Positions 20,315-30,084 of a stretch of 64,000 nucleotides of DNA are shown in pieces. The position numbers and the translations under genes were made by a program. The notes beneath the pieces are model-generated. The model was not told where the DNA came from. It did not search any database and was given only the letters and a program-made list of their open reading frames with translations. The stretch is from Breviolum minutum Mf 1.05b.01 (taxonomy: Eukaryota; Sar; Dinophyceae; Suessiales; Symbiodiniaceae). The DNA lies in assembly GCA_000507305.1 (NCBI GenBank), contig DF240844.1, forward strand, positions 1 through 64,000, read 5' to 3'. The stretch's first letter is position 1. Each line of letters opens with the position of its first letter.

Positions 20315-20500
20315 GCCCCTTTCAACAACGATGATGTTTACAATGTCTTAGCTTCGGCCTCTTCCGCAATTCGCCGGCAGATTCTTGTTGATGTCAAGCT
20401 GAGGCTTTTGTCCACGCAGCTTGAAAACATCGAAGATACCCGGGTGGATGTGGTCTTTGCCACAGGCAAACCACCATTACGGGCGATGCATCTCAGCTTT
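20315..20500 (+). CDS. Predicted exon, unknown protein
   Basis: The frame includes DDVYNVLASASSAIRRQILV then DVKLRLLSTQLENIEDTRVD. It has strong coding character (charged, helical), and the frame stays open to 20611. The limits are uncertain. It is probably a copy B upstream exon or a separate gene. Confidence 0.42.
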
Positions 20501-20649
20501 GAAGATAGTATGTATCCAAGCAGGGATGCTGTGGATGGATGGGATGGTGACCTTTTGACTTGGGGAGAAACCTCTACATGTGTGGGGTTGGTTTTCCAAA
20601 ATTCCCGTTGAGGGGTTGTTAGATACCACCGGTTTTTGGTTGCGTAAAG

Positions 20650-20799
20650 GAGGATCCGGTGGTGTTTCAACCACACCTGCTGAGGCGCTGGGCTCGAATT
20701 CTCAATAGCATCAAGAAGGACGAAAAGGGTTGGCTGGTTGCCAGCTTTATTATGTCGGAATTTGGAGCCAAAAAAGGGTTTGTGTGGTTGAAGTATTGA
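20650..20799 (+). CDS. Predicted exon, unknown protein
   Basis: The frame EDPVVFQPHLLRRWARILNS then IKKDEKGWLVASFIMSEFGA reaches a TGA at 20797. It has no early ATG and so is easily missed. A minus-strand 191-codon frame (20338-20913) covers the same bases. I prefer the + reading because of its composition and the direction of its neighbours, but this is not certain. Confidence 0.4.
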   Translation, partial: EDPVVFQPHLLRRWARILNSIKKDEKGWLVASFIMSEFGAKKGFVWLKY

Positions 20800-21292
20800 A
20801 TTGGCAGAAATCTGATTGTGGAAATTGCGAAAGAAGAATGGTGTTTGGGCAGGCTTTGCATCAGCATGAGTTGTGCTTGTGACTTTGCAACCAGGACATC
20901 CCAGGACGGACAAAGATCCGTTACTGTGTTGCTCCAGAGACCAAGCGTGAGATGAGGCTGACCGTGGAGTGAGATGTGAGGTCCAGTGAGATGCATGTCA
21001 TTTTATCCTTTTTGTCAACAGCATACACAGGAGGTACACCAATAAAACTGAAGTCAAAAAGACACATGGGATGTTTGTCATCAATGACGTGACGTTGCAT
21101 TTTGAGAGCGCAGGTATTACACCAAGTTCAACGCAGATGCCTTGAAACTGGGATGTCTTTTATGTGGCCCTATGATGTGTCCTAGAATTCATGCCCCAAA
21201 CTTGAAACATCTTGTCTCCGATTCCTGTTGTCCTTCAAATGCAAGGGTGTTTGTGTTTCGGTGGCATCCTCCATTTTCGTTGGAGATGCCCC

Positions 21293-21306
21293 CNCCCCCC
21301 CCCCCC
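21293..21306. repeat. Homopolymer C run with N
   Basis: Fourteen bases of C interrupted by a single N at 21294. Confidence 0.95.
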
Positions 21307-21982
21307 ATTTCAAAGATTCCAGTGACAAGACAGGATCATCCCATTTCCGACGAACCCAACCGTTACAACTGAGGAAACGAGCTGGCATGGGTGAGCTTGA
21401 AGAATCTGCTTGGGAAGGATGCTTGGTTGTCATTATGAAAAGTTACCACCTTTACCATGTATATATATATATATATACACGAAGTCGGAATGGATATATA
21501 GAACATTTTATCCGTCCAAAAAAAAAGGGCAGACCATAGACCCAAGCCACAAGAAATGATGGTTCTTGAAGGGTAGAAAGAGACATCCATGGATGCGCCA
21601 ACTGTACAACTGTACAATTTTGCAGCAAGGATGTTTTGGTACGGATGTCGTAATATATAAATGATAAGTACGCCTGCAGTGATGATTGAACATTTGGATT
21701 TTTTTTTCCACTTTCTGGTTTTTCGAACTTGAGCATTGCTGGATCTTTTTGTGTTGGTGAATTTACTCCTCTCAATCTCAGCTTCGGAATTCGTGTTTTT
21801 TTTTCAGGTGGAAGATATAGCATCATTATCCAGGCATCGCCACTGGAAGGTTTTGGTGACAACTTTGCCAACCCTGCCACTGGTTCCTTGGGAAAAAAGG
21901 GCTTGGATTTCGGGAGTTTCTTTTGATGGGCTTGGGTGATTTCCCTTTCCTTGGTTGAAGGGGATTTGAAGCTTGACGTGTG

Positions 21983-22092
21983 AATTCCCAGGAAGTCCAA
22001 AGACCTAACTTTGCCCATTGGTAGTAAGGAATCCTTTACATGGTTCATCCCAAAGACCATTCTTTGTTTGGTCTTGGACTTCCAGGGAATTT
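21983..22092. repeat. Inverted-repeat hairpin (single copy)
   Basis: Left arm AATTCCCAGGAAGTCCAAAG. The right arm, ending GACTTCCAGGGAATTT, is its near reverse complement. The loop is about 65 bp. No coding content; resembles the other small hairpin elements here. Confidence 0.6.
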
Positions 22093-22494
22093 GTATGCTT
22101 TTTTCTTTTGGGGGTGTTTTGGAGGAATCTCCGTGGAGATTGATTGCTTTTAATCATTGAAATGGAGGTTGAAACTTGAAACTGCTATATATCTTACAGA
22201 AACCAGATCCATCTAAGCCCCCGAAAACAAAAAAAGATGGCAATTACATTTTTTTTTAGTTGGGAATTGTCTCATGTTCAATGGAAACATGACCAATTTT
22301 TAATAGGAAATTCCATCTTCCAACAGGTCCATTTTCCCCATTGGCACCTTAGTTTTCAGTTGGATGGATTTCGAGGTCCGGAAGGTGCACTGGGACGTGT
22401 GCTTCCATCAGCTCATGGGAAAACACCATTGTTGTACATCGCACCTGGGATGTCATTAGAAAACACGAGCTGGGCAGATTTTTTTTGGGGTTCA

Positions 22495-22556
<62 letters not shown>

Positions 22557-22590
22557 AATGATGCTGGTGGTGATGATGCTGGTGGTGGGC
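22495..22590. repeat. GAT trinucleotide satellite
   Basis: About 19 GAT units, then degenerate GCTGGTGGTGAT units. Poly-Met, poly-Ser and poly-His frames over it are artefacts. Confidence 0.96.
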
Positions 22591-23112
22591 TTTCCTTGAT
22601 GGTTGCGTCCAAGGTTCAAAACAGGTCTGGATGTTTGGTTCGCTAGACGTTTTTGAATTGGTACTCCCACCTAAATCTGGACGTTGGTACACTTCTTTTC
22701 TTTCAGAAGACACTCATTCTGCTGTGGTACAGCTGAAACATGTGAAGCATCAAATTCTAAGGTGGTGGGTGAAGAGGGAACGCCCAACTTCCCGAAAGAC
22801 AAGTGGGAGATCCCAGCAGTTTGGGAGTTGAGGTTTTATCGTATGATATCTCAATAAACCTTGGAAAACATTTGCGGAAGTAGATGGCATGGGAGGTGGG
22901 ATATGTAGCAGAAGCAAAGGCTTAAGGAGGTGGGATTGTTTTTTTTTAATCTCGATTTGATCCCGAATGGTATCTTTAGCGGGAAGTGGGAAATAGTCAA
23001 CAAGTCAACAAGTCGTGACATTTGTCCGCGAGGTGATTGGAAATGTGCATATTTTGGACAAACAATGTTGACATGTATTGCATGATATTGCCACTTTTTC
23101 ATGCTTTGACAG

Positions 23113-23211
23113 CAATCGGAATGGGTCAAGTGTTAAGGTTGCACAGAGAGTTCAAGAAACACCTGACAAGCAAGGGCTTCAAGACCCTTCATTTGGTGAC
23201 TTGGTTCCAAG
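23113..23211 (+). CDS. Copy B exon, LHxxFKK block
   Basis: After acceptor ctttgacag it reads VLRLHREFKKHLTSKGFKTL then HLVTWFQG, with a GT at 23212. LHREFKK matches LHIGFKK of copy A. A second frame through the same bases is also open, so the frame choice rests on the match. Confidence 0.48.
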
Positions 23212-26200
23212 GTTTGTGGCGGTTTTTGTGGCGAAAACACCTCCGGAGCGGCATGAAAACCCAACAAAAAACATGAAGAAATTATGAAACGCCTGTGCAA
23301 AGTGTTAGTTTTTTTTGGGGGAAAAAACCATACCCTTTCTCCCAGAATCCATGGAAGTGGAAAACTACCCCACATGAAAGGAAACTACTATTGGAGGGAA
23401 CTATTTTTTCACTTCCGTGATTATGGGAGGAAGGGTATACTACCATGCATGTAGGCTTCCCTGACTTGGAGAACTTTTAGAGAAAACAACATACCAAACC
23501 AACACACAACCAATGGGCGGCTGAGTGCGTTAAGTTGAAAGCCAGATGACTTTGAGGCTGGAAACAACTACATGCACTGGACCACTGGATTCTTTTCCAA
23601 TCTTCCTTCTGTCTTGGCCAAGGAGGCACCCACCAAAAAGCCGTGGGAACGAAATGCTGAAACATGTTGATTCAAGTATGATCAACACATCCAGTTTCAG
23701 ATGGGCAGTTCCCCCCGGGGTAAATGCGAAACAGAAATGACTCAACAAGCTTTTGATCAGGGAATCCTGGAGAGTGTTCAAGTTGAATCCTCAAAAAGTC
23801 TTAAAAAGCTGTCATGGACTATGTTTTGAGGCGCTCTTGATCTATATAATGGAAACAGACTTCCCCAAGCCCTTCGATACACTCCCCGCAGCCACCTGCA
23901 TCCATCTGATCCTGGGTAATTTGAAGATTACTTTCTTGTGAGCTGGAGCAGCTGACTGGGTGGTGTATTTCCGTCAAAAGAAATACTGTATCCAAGCGGT
24001 GTTTTTTGTTTTCAGTTTTTTGTGTTTTGTTGTGAAAGGAGGAAAGATTTGTTTTGATCCAAGTTGACAATGACCTTAAATGGGTTTCAAGGGCATCATC
24101 CGAAAAACATACCGTAGATGTCACATGTGTCGAAGTTTTCATTGCCATGTCTTAAGGGTGTGACGTGGGAAACTTCGTCCCTTTCCAGGCCTTGCAAGAT
24201 GAGTGGAAAAAGGCGGTAGGTCGTATCCCTCCGGAGATGTCCAATGTGTGCCTTTGATGCATTTTCCAGAGCTACCGTTCTGCGACATTTTGGATTCCAA
24301 GCAACCAACAAAGAAACAGGGAGACATGGTGCAAGAATTGGACATGACATAATACTTAATCTTGCAAAAAATCAAGGATATTGAACAATTCCTACTATGC
24401 AGATTCTAGACTAAAAATCTTGTTAAGTTCAATTCGGCGTTTGAAAAAAGGTGTCAACTTTCAAGAAACTCGTCTGCCTGAGGTTCGTGAGGTTCAAGGT
24501 GAACAGCAACGTGAACTATGCTTCTTGGGTGGTCAAAACAACGGCCCAGACGCGTTTCCTTTGATGACTATCCACTCACTTGTTGCTTAAGGCCTAACCA
24601 TTCCAAACTTTCAACTATTTTTCTTTTTTAAAGAAGATTCCCCTCCAAATGTCTAAAATTCCTGGGGTTGAGTGAAATCTGATCAACAATTTCATCCAGA
24701 CGTCGATATATCTCAAGATTCGGGCCCTCGAATTCCCATCAAATTCCATAACTTCACACTAGACCTTATGTGGGAATTTGGCACACTCTTCAGAAGATAA
24801 TGGCTTTATGGATCTTTATGGGTCAATGGTTTCAAGATCTCTTTGTGTGTGTGCATTTCGAAGGTACGGTGATTCTGTTTCCCATTTGGGATGCTTTCCT
24901 GGGCGCCCAGGTGGTGGTGGATGCGGCGTACAAATCCTTCACTGAGAGTCGTGGGGGCATCCCATTTTCGCCGAGGGGTCGTGGATTTTTTGAGTCTCGT
25001 CCCTTGTGGTTTCCTTAAAACCGAGGTAAAGATGATGAGAATTACAAGAAGGTCCTGGAAACGTGGGAATGGGTTGTCATCCGGATGGGTTTTTTCATGC
25101 GGCTGTCAACTGTGAGAGGTTTTTTTTCTTTCCAGAGGGTGTTTTTTTGGATGAGTTTGGCAGCCCTTGACTTGGAAAGGCCAGACTGCCAAAGAAAGGA
25201 ACCCATTCATCATTATCCATCATTATTCTCAGCTTGAGACCCTTGGTTGGACGTTGCAAACGTTGCGAAAGGCAATGGCATGGTGGATCCAATTGAGACC
25301 CAACATCCGACAAGAAGTCATGGAAGCTCGGTTGGAAGTGGACCATGAAGACTCAACTTTGGGGCTCTGTCCAGTCAATCTTGTGGTTTCCTCCCGAAGT
25401 GCATTTCGACTTCGAGCTCAAAATCTGTGATTTCAAAAAGGATGTTAATTCATTCTCCTTTCTTTCCATCGCAAACGAGCAGAAGGCATCCAAAACTTCA
25501 CCCTTCTGTAGTATCTACCGGTAGCAGTGATCCAGACCCCAAAGCCTTATAGGATTAGAAATCAGGCAATATGTATATATATATATATACATATATACCT
25601 GAACCCAAATGACCCCTGTTTTGACTGGAAAAGGCCTTGTTTTGGGGGGGTTGACCTTCAAAAATAGAGGTCAAATGGGTTCTAGGTATATATATACTTA
25701 GATTTACCGGCCCATTGACTTACTCCCACTTTTTTGGGGTTTTTGGGATGTGGGATGTTTTCCTGAGGACAACTACGTGAAGGTGTCACGGCAGCACGAT
25801 GCCACGGGTGCGAAATTTGGCAATCCGAAGATTAAGGTGGCAACCGGGAAGTTGTGGATGGGGAAGTTTTGGGGAGATTTTTTTCGGATCTTTTGATAGG
25901 TGTTTTTTTTACATTATGATCATGGCACATTCATCTTTTTTTTAATTACAGCTTTAGGCACTTCAGGCGAACAGGCTTGCTGAACGCTCCAAATATGTCA
26001 CAAACAGTTATGATAATCATGCAAGTAAGATTGAGGATTCAATCTTCTACGAAACTGTGGCAGAATCTAGGCGACTCTTCCAGTTCGTAAAGGGGACATG
26101 ACCCAAACACATACTCGCGGGGTAACTTAGATCTCTGGATTCCTAAAAGCTGTGCAAGTGTCTTCTCCCAAATGAGGGAGCCTCAAATGGATGAGGTGGT

Positions 26201-28801
26201 CCCCATTTTTTGATGCTTTCCAAATCATCGATTTCTCTTTTTGGGAAGCTGGACAACATGAAAGGAAACTGGAAGCTATCCATTCATTGGGCCCGGCAGG
26301 ACGTGGTGAAAGGTCAGCAAAATACTTGGAGGCAAAACTTGTGGAGATGGTGCGTGGAGGAGATTGGATGATGGATGATGGATCAGACCTTTGGTATCTC
26401 TTTACAATCGCCTCTTTGTCAGCCATTTCTAGTATTCTTAGTTTAATTTATACATGATAAATGTGAACCAATAACACCCATCAAGATGACTGGACTATAT
26501 ATTTATGGCTCTAGTTTAAGTGCAGCACATCTGACATCTAAAGATTATCAAAGAAATGTTTCTCATCATTTTGCGACAGTCTCCATTGTTGGCATGCCAG
26601 GTCCAACATGGCAGATGTTTGTGTGGAGGAGCGATTGCTGTTGGTGGCGCCTGGGTAGCCCCTCAAATTGGATGAATTTCATCGCGTTTGGCACACCACA
26701 ACTTGGCCCCGTGGTTGGCCAGTGGTTTATTGTTGGGGAAATCCTCCCCCCAAAAAAATCCAGATATTTTCCAGATATTTTGGGAAATGGGAGGTTACTG
26801 AAATATTGTAATCATAAGTTGAGTTTTGTAGGGATAAGGGATTTTGTAAAAGTTTTGGATTTATCTCGAAATGCTTCCTGAGAATTTGGAAGATCACATT
26901 TGCGAGAGGCTTGAGGATCCCATCACTAACCTTCACTTTCCACCCCGATTGCATCCTCAAAATCAGCAGAATTCATCAGAATTCATCATTTGGAATAATG
27001 AACGTCTGGACATGAAGACCTGCCAACAAGTAACTGGATTTTTATTTGCTCAACCCTCAACCAGGACATCTTGGAAGCTGCCAAACTGAGCAGAAATGAC
27101 TTGGAGAGCCTCAGCGTGGACGAGGCCATAGAAATTCGGGAGGATCCGAGGCCATCATCCATGATCATTCGCTCCACAATAGGATTCTCTGCATGTATAT
27201 ATATATATATACATGATATGAATATATATATATATATATATACATTTATATATTCATATAAACAAATTAAATATGATGTAAATGTACATGTATGATATTC
27301 ATAATAACATTTATGTATTTGTACACCCAAATCAAAACGTACATAAACCTATGACTACCTATACCATCCTATACCCATTTGGGTATGATCATTCCATGCA
27401 ACGGCCAGGTCTTGGGACTGGCGCTGACAGAGATCACCGGGAAACTCCTGCGAATCTATGCCTTTAGCAACTTGAAGTGAAGGTTTCTACAGATTTGAGA
27501 CCCGAATTTTTCATCCAACATATCCAGCTATTTGAGGTCGGGGGGTCTGGGGATATTTGGGGGATTTTAAAAACCCATGACTCATCCAGTCATACTTACA
27601 AAGCATCTGATGATCTGCCGACACATTTTCACAGAAGAAAGGTCGGGAAACCATGGAGAATTTGCAGCAGTACTGCAGTACTAAACTAGTTGGTGGTTTC
27701 AAATATTTTTTATTTTCACCCCCTATTTGGAGAAGATTCCCATTTTGACGATCATATTTTTCAAGGGGTTGGTTCAACCACCAACAAGTGAACCTCTTTT
27801 TCTGTTTTTTTTTTGGGATGATTCAGCCGACCTCCTTGGTAGCTCCTTGGCTCCTGTTAAATTTCGATTCTAAAAAGATCCCCTAAGATTGCCATGGATC
27901 CTTACAATTTTTTAAGGTGCCTTCAGTGCGGGCGTCATTCCCAACAACACGCAGTGCAAAGGCTGGCCGCCATTGCGGTTCTGTGGGGGTTTTCAGGATG
28001 TGTCAGGGATTTCCAGGAGGTGTTTTTGAAGGAGGGCCCATTAGCAGATGTGTTTTTCCCAACCTTATACATCTTCAAAAAGCTGTCAAAGATGATATTG
28101 GTTGAGGTATAGAGTCATTGGCAAAACACTTCTTTTTAGAGCCCAACAGTTGAGCAAAAAAACCAGGTACCTAAGATGGCGCTACTGTTGCTATACCTTA
28201 TGAAGCTGTTTTGGGAATAGGGATTCCCTCACAATTCTTGGTGAAAAGTTAAGCACGTTGATCGTCCCATCCACTCTAGACTCTAGGCTACGTGAGTGGA
28301 TCTGCCTTGAATCCTCCATTGGATTTCTATCAGTGAATCTGCAGCAGCAAACTGGGTGAAACGGATTTGGGGATTTTCCATCCGAACAAAAAGGAAGAAA
28401 TTTTGTCTGCTAGAAATGTTTTTTATTTTTCTCCCCTTAACCCTTGTTGGGATTTTGATAGGGATGTGATGGTGAATTCCTGTCGTTTGTAGATTGTCCT
28501 TGGGAGTTTTTGGAACCTCTGAAAAGGTAGGTGTTTGGCAAATTAAAATTTGCGTCAGTTACTTTGGTAATTTTGGCAAGTCAGTTTTTGGGGTAGAAAG
28601 TAAAAAAACATAGTTTCACCGTTTTACCCACTGAAAAAGGGGGAATTTGTAAGCCATAATTAGCACACCACACCAGAGATTGCCTGGTGATCCTCCAGGG
28701 ATCCTGGGTGCAAAAAGTGCCAAGGTTCCCTCGATTACTGGGTGATGTTTCCGTGCTGAAGAAGGAGGTGGTAGGCAATCCAATGTATGCATCTTGGCAA
28801 G
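23113..28801 (+). CDS. Copy B of a tandemly duplicated multi-exon gene (partial model)
   Basis: A diverged second copy of the gene at 13.6-18.3 kb, offset by 9.5-10.8 kb. Exons: 23113-23211, 23849-23915, 24189-24245, 24270-24352, within 24861-25018, 25233-25337, 25768-25857, 25967-26101, 26871-27029, 27065-27124, 27409-27480 and 28699-28801. The paired blocks keep the order of copy A and, in the best cases, exact spacing. Copy B has extra exon candidates (25768, 25967, 26871) with no partner seen in copy A. The EF-hand-like loop of copy A is not preserved. The 3' end is open and may continue to 29588. Family unknown; the limits are by eye. Confidence 0.65.
23330..23438. repeat. Hairpin element family 4, full copy
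   Basis: About 109 bp with long inverted arms: ATACCCTTTCTCCCAGAATC then CATGGAAGTGGAAAA at the left, mirrored at the right by TTTTCACTTCCGTGATTATG then GGAGGAAGGGTAT. Half of a second copy lies at 46670-46704. Confidence 0.82.
23849..23915 (+). CDS. Copy B exon, FP..LPA block
   Basis: It reads METDFPKPFDTLPAATCIHL then IL, with a GT donor at 23916 (GTAAT). It pairs with EMFETFPSKLTASLPAFGG of copy A at 14.33 kb. The acceptor is not clear. Confidence 0.5.
24189..24245 (+). CDS. Copy B exon, DEWKKAVGRIPP block
   Basis: After acceptor ccctttccag it reads ALQDEWKKAVGRIPPEMSN, with a GT donor at 24246. Of 12 residues from DEW, 11 are identical to copy A, with substitutions confined to third codon positions. 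This is the anchor of the A/B comparison. Confidence 0.78.
24270..24352 (+). CDS. Copy B exon, degraded EF-hand position
   Basis: After acceptor gcattttccag it reads ELPFCDILDSKQPTKKQGDM then VQELDMT to a TAA at 24350. LPFC and DSKQ line up with LPCF and DSNQ of copy A, but the calcium ligands after Asp1 are lost (Lys3, Pro5, Thr6). Confidence 0.45.
24861..25018 (+). CDS. Copy B exon region, AQVVVDAAY block
   Basis: The frame reads GTVILFPIWDAFLGAQVVVD then AAYKSFTESRGGIPFSPRG to a TAA at 25016. An acceptor gggcgcccag precedes GTG at 24911, as in copy A. AQVVVDAAYKSFTESRG matches AQVVDRAFAAFEEDLRG of copy A. Confidence 0.55.
25233..25337 (+). CDS. Copy B exon, AWW block
   Basis: Thirty-five codons in phase 0 between acceptor cattattctcag and donor GAA followed by GTGGAC. 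It reads LETLGWTLQTLRKAMAWWIQ then LRPNIRQEVMEARLE. Like its copy A partner it ends 17 residues after WW. Confidence 0.7.
25586..25697. repeat. Inverted-repeat hairpin flanked by TA runs
   Basis: Left arm from ATATATACCTGAACCCAAAT then GACC; right arm GGTCAAATGGGTTCTAGGTA then TATATAT. The centre is T- and G-rich. About 110 bp, non-coding, lying in an intron of copy B. Confidence 0.7.
25768..25857 (+). CDS. Copy B exon candidate
   Basis: The frame DNYVKVSRQHDATGAKFGNP then KIKVATGKLWMG is open and charged, with good coding character. The acceptor (tttcctgag) and donor are weak. No partner was found in copy A. Confidence 0.42.
25967..26101 (+). CDS. Copy B exon candidate with stop
   Basis: After acceptor gcacttcag it reads ANRLAERSKYVTNSYDNHAS then KIEDSIFYETVAESRRLFQF and VKGT, with TGA at 26099. 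It looks clearly like protein. If it belongs to copy B, a donor must lie before the stop; otherwise it ends a shorter product. Confidence 0.5.
   Translation, partial: ANRLAERSKYVTNSYDNHASKIEDSIFYETVAESRRLFQFVKGT
26871..27029 (+). CDS. Copy B exon candidate
   Basis: The frame LPENLEDHICERLEDPITNL, then HFPPRLHPQNQQNSSEFIIW and NNERLDMKTCQQ, ends at a canonical donor GTAACT at 27030. The acceptor is not clear. The next exon starts 35 bp downstream at 27065, so an intron of only 35 bp would be needed; one of the two limits may be wrong. Confidence 0.42.
27065..27124 (+). CDS. Copy B exon, DIL..SVDE block
   Basis: After acceptor ccctcaaccag it reads DILEAAKLSRNDLESLSVDE. It aligns without gaps to the DIL..TVDD stretch of the copy A exon at 16441. 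The matching end is at GAG 27124, which implies a GC donor (GCCATA). Confidence 0.68.
27186..27265. repeat. TA-rich microsatellite
   Basis: TATA runs at about 27196-27211 and 27223-27243 with AT-rich surroundings, inside the predicted GC-AG intron of copy B (27125-27408). Confidence 0.9.
27409..27480 (+). CDS. Copy B exon, KLLRIYAF block
   Basis: After acceptor acggccag it reads VLGLALTEITGKLLRIYAFS then NLK and TGA at 27478. KLLRIYAF is identical to copy A. Joined to 27065-27124 it restores exact register with copy A over 39 residues. The donor is not resolved and may lie just before the TGA. Confidence 0.7.
   Translation, partial: VLGLALTEITGKLLRIYAFSNLK
27686..27789. repeat. Hairpin element family 2, copy a
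   Basis: Starts CTAGTTGGTGGTTTCAAATA and ends with the inverted form (GGTTCAACCACCAACAAG). The centre has CACCCCCTATTTGGAGAAGA and CATTTTGACGATCATATTTT. Other copies are at 46566, 51261, 55802 and 59830, with half a copy at 58133. Confidence 0.85.
28699..28801 (+). CDS. Copy B exon, FPRLLGDVS-VVGNPMY block
   Basis: After acceptor gatcctccag it reads GSWVQKVPRFPRLLGDVSVL then KKEVVGNPMYASWQ, with a GT donor at 28802. Here the two blocks are joined without an intron, whereas copy A has about 550 bp between them. Fifteen of 21 residues from FP to MY are identical after removing the copy A intron. Confidence 0.72.
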
Positions 28802-29145
28802 GTTTTGGTTTAGGGCTCAAGAATGATCCCCCGCAAAATCCGTCGTTAAATTTAGGAGGGGGCGTCCTTTTTTTTTACAGTAAAAAAATACATCATTTTA
28901 TTGGTTACTCTCTGATTAAGAAGAGCGAGCGGTTTGAAGTAGGTAAAAACGAATGCGCTAAATAGCGTCGTCTTTTGGATCTTGAGCTACAGCGAGTTGC
29001 CTTCAGTAAAGTTGCAGGTCAAGTGATAGGGACAATCAGGTCACATGGTGGGTTAGGGTGCGAATTTGTGGTGAATTTTTAATTTGACAAGGTGAGTATC
29101 ATTGGGAGAAGAGTGGTGCTGAGGAAAAAACAACACCGAGCCAAG

Positions 29146-29292
29146 ATGGCTCCCACAAAAACTTCTGCCAGTGCTGGTGCAACCAAATCATCAGCCCCTC
29201 AAATCCTCTATGTTTCATCAGAAGCGAACCGGTGTCCACCGTTTCATTATCATTGCCACACCAATGTGGCAGTCTCTCCCGAATTGCAGTGA
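29146..29292 (+). CDS. Predicted exon or small frame
   Basis: ATG-started 48-codon frame: MAPTKTSASAGATKSSAPQI then LYVSSEANRC and a His/Pro-rich end. The Ala/Ser/Thr/Lys start looks like a low-complexity tail or linker. Not recognised. Confidence 0.33.
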   Translation: MAPTKTSASAGATKSSAPQILYVSSEANRCPPFHYHCHTNVAVSPELQ

Positions 29293-29459
29293 CGGGATCC
29301 AGTCAACAAGTTCATAAAGGGGGTAAATTCCATTGAAATTTCCTTATTTGGTAATTTCTGGCTGAACCTTTTTGCAGCCAGGAATTTTGATTCCTTCTTG
29401 GCAGTTTTTCAGCCAGCAATCAGGACACCAGCGCGGTGCTTTTCTCTCTTTGTTGGCTC

Positions 29460-29588
29460 TTTGCTTCTCCCTCCGAAGTGGACAAGTTCATGGAACGGGC
29501 CACAGCAGGCGGGGAGAGTGAAGATGAGGATGTGAGAAACTTTCACACCGAAACGGAAACAAGTGCAACATCCAGGAAATTGCTCTTG
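29460..29588 (+). CDS. Predicted exon, acidic segment (possible copy B tail)
   Basis: It reads SPSEVDKFMERATAGGESED then EDVRNFHTETETSATSRKLL, with a canonical donor GTAATA at 29589. GGESEDEDVR resembles GGESLMAADVR in the terminal exon of copy A, so this may continue copy B. The acceptor is not resolved. Confidence 0.5.
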
Positions 29589-29788
29589 GTAATATTATAT
29601 CAATTTTATATACTACATTAGATAGGCTGTGTGCAAGATACAGACGTACGTGTAATTGCACCTATCCAAAAATCGGCATGAAAGAGACGGTTTGGGTGGC
29701 AAATTTGTGTTTTTTTCGAGGGGTGGTAAACAGTTGTTACCCTGCGAGCACAGCCTCTTGTATCATTCCTCTTTTATTTTAACTTTAG

Positions 29789-30054
29789 GACGTTATGATC
29801 TTACTAAATTTTCGGTCCACTTGGAAGACTATACTGTTCTGTCAAGTCCTTTCTTTGCAGATCTGATCTCGAAAATGCCTCAAAACAATCGCTGCTTTGG
29901 AAAGTTTGTTGGGGTTCAGCGATTCAGTCAATTTTTAAGCACCTTCGTTTCAGGAGAATCGGATCATTTCACGGTCCATTTCCCGCTGAACCCATGGAGC
30001 TTGTTGGTAGGAGGGTATTCTGGTCTCAGTAATGCTTGGAAACGTTCCACTTAA
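29789..30054 (+). CDS. Predicted terminal exon, unknown protein
   Basis: After acceptor ttttaactttag an 88-codon frame reaches TAA: RYDLTKFSVHLEDYTVLSSP, then DLISKMPQNNRCFGKFVGVQ and a GYSGLSNAWKRST end. One of the longest exon-like frames outside repeats. No family is recognised. Confidence 0.45.
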
Positions 30055-30084
30055 ATAGATATGTATCTGTGATTTTTATTTGCC

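Noticed and set aside
20338..20913. 191-codon minus-strand frame
   Set aside because: Two + strand frames with better protein character cover the same bases; likely a shadow.
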